A DNA stretch of 64,000 bases, from NCBI GenBank assembly GCA_023443455.1, contig JAEZUE010000030.1:39923-103922 (forward strand), written 5' to 3'. The translations under genes and the position numbers were made by a program. Each line of letters opens with the position of its first letter. Position 1 is the first letter of the stretch. The notes below the pieces were generated by a model, which saw nothing but the letters and a program-made list of their open reading frames with translations, did no database searches and had not been told where the DNA came from. Below are positions 61,195-64,000 of this stretch, one piece after another. The stretch comes from Verrucomicrobiota bacterium (lineage in GTDB: Bacteria; Verrucomicrobiota; Verrucomicrobiia; Opitutales; Opitutaceae).

Positions 61195-64000
61195 TTGTTT
61201 CCAAAAATCCTCATCGCCAACCGCGGCGCCATCGCCTGCCGCATCATCCGCACGCTGCGCCGGCTCGGCCTCAGGTCCGTCGCTGTGTATTCGGAGGCTG
61301 ACGTCGATTCGCTCCATGTCGCCCAGGCCGACGAGGCCATCCTGATCGGCCCCGCGCCGGCCGCGCAGAGCTATCTGCTCGGGGACAAGATCCTCGAGGT
61401 CGCCCGCGCGACCGGCGCACAGGCGATCCACCCGGGTTATGGCTTCCTGTCCGAGAATCCCGGATTCGCCGAGGCCTGTGCGGCCGCCGGCATCGTGTTC
61501 ATCGGGCCGAAACCGGACCAGATGCGCCGCTTCGGTCTCAAGCACACCGCGCGCGAGATCGCGCAGGCCGAAGGCGTGCCGCTCCTCCCCGGCACCGGCC
61601 TGCTGCCCGACGTCGCAACCGCGCTGCGCGAGGCCGAGCGTATCGGATACCCGGTGATGCTGAAGAGCACCGCCGGTGGCGGCGGCATCGGCATGCAGTT
61701 GTGCTGGAGCGCCGCCGAGCTCGAGCCTGCCTTCGCTCGCGTCGACCGGTTGAGTCGCGCCAACTTCAAGGAGAGCGGCCTCTTCCTCGAGAAGTACGTC
61801 GAGCGCGCCCGCCACATCGAGGTGCAGATCTTCGGCGACGGTCGCGGCCATGTTGTGGCGCTCGGCGAACGCGACTGCTCCGTGCAGCGCCGCAACCAGA
61901 AGATCATCGAGGAGACGCCCGCGCCCGGCCTGTCCGACGAGACGCGCGCCCGCCTGCTCGATTTCGCTGAGCGTCTCGGCCGAGCCGCCGGTTACGAGTC
62001 GGCCGGCACCGTCGAGTTCGTCTACGACGATGCAACCGACGAGTTCTATTTCCTCGAGGTGAACACGCGCCTCCAGGTCGAGCACGGTGTCACCGAGGAG
62101 GTGACTGGAATCGATCTGGTCGAATGGATGGTCCGGCAGGCGGCCGGGGACCTCGACCTGACGGGCTTCGTCCGCCGCACGAGCGGTGCGTCGATCCAGG
62201 TGCGGCTCTACTCCGAGGACCCGGGCAAGAACTTCCAGCCCGCCACCGGGGTGCTCACCGAGTTTGTGATCCCGCGTAGCCTGCGCCTCGAGACGTGGTG
62301 CGAACGCGGCACCGAGGTCGGCCCGTACTACGACCCGATGCTCGCGAAGCTCATCGCCCGCGGCCCCGACCGCGCCGCCGCGCTCGCGCAGCTCACCCAA
62401 GCGCTGGCCGAGACGCGCGTTGGCGGACTGGAGACAAATCTCCTCTATCTCCGCCAGATCCTCGACTCGTCCGGTTTCGTCGCCGGCAAGATCACGACTC
62501 GCTACCTTGAGAAGTTGCCCTATTTCGCGCCCACGATCGAGGTGCTCGACGGCGGCACGCAGACCACCGTACAGGATTATCCCGGACGTCTCGGCCATTG
62601 GGACGTCGGCGTGCCGCCCTCCGGCCCGATGGACCCGTTGGCGTTCCGCCTCGCGAACCGCCTGGTCGGCAATCCCGCCTCCGCTGCCGGTCTCGAGATC
62701 ACGCTCTCCGGCCCGACGCTGCGCTTCAACACCGCCGCCACCATCGCCCTCACCGGCGCCTCTCTCGTGGCCACGCTCGACGGCAAACCCGTTGCCGCCT
62801 GGCGCGCCTTCTGCGTGAAATCCGGCCAGACGCTTCGCCTCGGCGCGCTTACCGGCGCCGGCATGCGCGCGTATCTGGCAATCCGGCACGGCCTCGACGT
62901 GCCCGACTATCTCGGAAGCAAGAGCACATTCACGCTCGGCCTCTTCGGCGGTCACGCCGGCCGCGCCCTGCGCACCGGTGATGTGTTGCGGGTGAACAGT
63001 GGAGGAGTTGGTAGTTTGAATTTGGCAGTTGGCGCCGAGCCCACGCCTGCGTCCGTCCTAACTACAAATTCCCAACTGCCAACTACCCCGCTCGTTCGTC
63101 TGCCGGCTGCGCTCATCCCCGTCCACGAGCGGTCCTGGGAAATCTCCGTCCTCTACGGCCCGCACGGCGCGCCGGACTTCTTCCAGTCCGAGGACATCGC
63201 CGATCTTTTCTCCGCGACCTACGAGGTGCATTTCAACTCCGCGCGCACCGGTGTGCGCCTGATCGGCCCGAAGCCGCGCTGGGCGCGTGCGGATGGTGGC
63301 GAAGCCGGTCTCCATCCGTCGAACATCCACGACAACGCCTACGCCGTCGGCGCGATCGATTTCACTGGCGACATGCCGATCATCCTCGGGCCCGACGGCC
63401 CGAGCTGCGGCGGCTTCGTCTGCCCGGCGACGATCATCTCCGCCGACCTCTGGAAGGCCGGCCAGCTCCGGCCAGGCGACAAGGTGCGGTTCCGGCCCGT
63501 GACGCCGGAATACGCTCGGGAGCTGGAGGCCGCGCATGAGTATCAGATCGAGTCGCTTCGGCCGGCTCGTGCGCGGGTCGGAGAAGTTGGAAGTTGGAAT
63601 TTGGAAGTTGGTCGTCCCCGCACCACGCCTGCGTCCGACCAAACTACCAACTTCAAACTACCAACTCCTCCGCCGGCCGGCCCCATCCTCCATTTCTCGC
63701 CGCAGACCGAAGCCCGACCGGCGGTGTGCTACCGGCGGTCGGGCGACAAATACCTGCTCGTCGAATACGGCCCGCAGGTGCTCGACCTCGAGCTGCGCTT
63801 CCGCGTGCACGCGCTCATGGAGTGGCTGGCCGAAAGCCACACGCCCGGCCTGCTCGACCTCACACCGGGTATCCGCTCGCTCCAGATCCACTTCGACAGC
63901 CGCGTGCTGCCGCTCGAGCGCCTGATGGAGACGCTCCTCGACGCCGAGGTGCACCTGCCCGCTCCCGACGACATGGAGGTGCCGACGCGCATCGTCCACC
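61195..64000 (+). CDS. Urea/guanidine carboxylase, N-terminal part (runs off window)
   Basis: About 935 residues in the window, open to the edge, starting at a TTG (61195, MFPKILIANRGAIACRIIR). Biotin carboxylase domain (1-445): HPGYGFLSENPGFAEAC, KSTAGGGGIGM, EKYVERARHIEVQIFGDG, FLEVNTRLQVEHGVTE. Then the carboxyltransferase domain: VLDGGTQTTVQDYPGRLGHWDVGVPPSGPMDPLAFR (AHS2/KipA-like), RTGVRLIGPKPRWARADGG, HPSNIHDNAYAVGAIDFTGDMP, and from about residue 825 an AHS1/KipI-like part (YLLVEYGPQVLDLELRFRVHALM). The biotinyl domain is beyond the edge. Two in-frame palindromic insertions lie at 63004-63089 and 63581-63671. The start follows the right arm of copy D with no Shine-Dalgarno. With both associated proteins next to it, guanidine is the likelier substrate. 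Confidence 0.9.
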   Translation, partial: MFPKILIANRGAIACRIIRTLRRLGLRSVAVYSEADVDSLHVAQADEAILIGPAPAAQSYLLGDKILEVARATGAQAIHPGYGFLSENPGFAEACAAAGIVFIGPKPDQMRRFGLKHTAREIAQAEGVPLLPGTGLLPDVATALREAERIGYPVMLKSTAGGGGIGMQLCWSAAELEPAFARVDRLSRANFKESGLFLEKYVERARHIEVQIFGDGRGHVVALGERDCSVQRRNQKIIEETPAPGLSDETRARLLDFAERLGRAAGYESAGTVEFVYDDATDEFYFLEVNTRLQVEHGVTEEVTGIDLVEWMVRQAAGDLDLTGFVRRTSGASIQVRLYSEDPGKNFQPATGVLTEFVIPRSLRLETWCERGTEVGPYYDPMLAKLIARGPDRAAALAQLTQALAETRVGGLETNLLYLRQILDSSGFVAGKITTRYLEKLPYFAPTIEVLDGGTQTTVQDYPGRLGHWDVGVPPSGPMDPLAFRLANRLVGNPASAAGLEITLSGPTLRFNTAATIALTGASLVATLDGKPVAAWRAFCVKSGQTLRLGALTGAGMRAYLAIRHGLDVPDYLGSKSTFTLGLFGGHAGRALRTGDVLRVNSGGVGSLNLAVGAEPTPASVLTTNSQLPTTPLVRLPAALIPVHERSWEISVLYGPHGAPDFFQSEDIADLFSATYEVHFNSARTGVRLIGPKPRWARADGGEAGLHPSNIHDNAYAVGAIDFTGDMPIILGPDGPSCGGFVCPATIISADLWKAGQLRPGDKVRFRPVTPEYARELEAAHEYQIESLRPARARVGEVGSWNLEVGRPRTTPASDQTTNFKLPTPPPAGPILHFSPQTEARPAVCYRRSGDKYLLVEYGPQVLDLELRFRVHALMEWLAESHTPGLLDLTPGIRSLQIHFDSRVLPLERLMETLLDAEVHLPAPDDMEVPTRIVH
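63004..63089 (+). mobile_element. Palindromic heptamer element, copy E (in frame inside the carboxylase gene)
   Basis: Left arm 63004-63032 (GGAGTTGGTAGTTTGAATT type), loop with the 15-base core CCACGCCTGCGTCCG at 63041-63055, right arm 63058-63089 (CTAACTACAAATTCCCAACT type). The arms are about 27-base near-inverted repeats. It is translated as VGSLNLAVG-AEP-TPAS-VLTTNSQLPTTP within a linker of the AHS2 part, with no stop or frame change. Confidence 0.85.
63581..63671 (+). mobile_element. Palindromic heptamer element, copy F (in frame inside the carboxylase gene)
   Basis: Left arm 63581-63611 (GAGAAGTTGGAAGTTGGAAT type), loop with core CCACGCCTGCGTCCG at 63623-63637, right arm 63639-63671 (CCAAACTACCAACTTCAAAC type). 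It encodes VGSWNLEVG-RPRT-TPAS-DQTTNFKLPTPP, the same frame and nearly the same peptide as copy E. It lies at the junction of the AHS2-like and AHS1-like parts. From the first GTTGG to the last CCAAC-type unit, E and F are both about 80 bases. Confidence 0.87.

Noticed and set aside
60703..62955. Long minus-strand open frame of 750 codons ending with the four-helix-bundle protein
   Set aside because: Only the last 129 residues, from the ATG at 61092 with a strong ribosome-binding site, match a family; the rest is the shadow of the carboxylase.

Overview
The window looks like a chromosomal stretch of a high-GC verrucomicrobium, most probably of the family Opitutaceae. The GC-rich codon use, an F-type ATP synthase operon with a short delta subunit, a flotillin/NfeD pair, an orphan RelE-like protein before pssA, and REP elements of the GTAGGAGC type fit this. 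It is an inference from protein character, not a database match. I saw no rRNA, tRNA or CRISPR array.

Layout. (1) 1-21218, minus strand: a hybrid NRPS-PKS operon. A stand-alone C-A-T module (17967-21218) feeds C-A-T-KS-(no AT)-KR-DH-ACP (10310-17959), which feeds docking-C-A-T-KS-AT-ACP-TE (3225-10313). Downstream on the same strand lie an SPFH/prohibitin-like membrane protein, a polyamine-binding-type lipoprotein and a SyrD/PvdE-type peptide exporter cut by the window edge. (2) 21339-36716: housekeeping and signalling genes: YggU, a Dabb protein, exonuclease III, PncC, a multi-PAS SpoIIE phosphatase, a DEAD-box helicase, NfeD plus flotillin, phosphatidylserine synthase, dnaN and a CheY-like receiver. 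(3) 36800-43415, minus strand: the complete F1Fo operon atpBEFHAGDC. (4) 43779-49893, minus strand: trmB, phoBR, mnmG and mnmE. (5) 50050-64000, plus strand: nitrogen metabolism. This holds ureEFGD without ureABC, an ABC importer, a creatininase-family protein, a type III-like glutamine synthetase, a NikR-like regulator, the two urea-carboxylase-associated proteins and a urea/guanidine carboxylase that runs off the window.

The nitrogen region reads as one programme. Three GG-N10-GC motifs (49961, 52829, 58993) sit before its three transcription units and resemble sigma-54 promoters. The pairing of both carboxylase-associated proteins with a carboxylase fits guanidine use (guanidine carboxylase plus carboxyguanidine deiminase) better than plain urea use. 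Imported substrate would give ammonium for the glutamine synthetase.

The most unusual structure is a family of interrupted palindromes confined to about 53.9-63.7 kb. Their arms are built from degenerate heptamers (TTGGAAG/CCAACTA type) and several share a core CCACGCCTGCGTCCG. Three fill intergenic gaps of the operon. Two lie in frame inside the carboxylase gene and encode the same peptide. One pair of arms encloses, instead of the core, a gene for a four-helix-bundle protein of the 23S-rRNA intervening-sequence type. I propose an autonomous element (arms plus four-helix protein) with non-autonomous palindromic derivatives.
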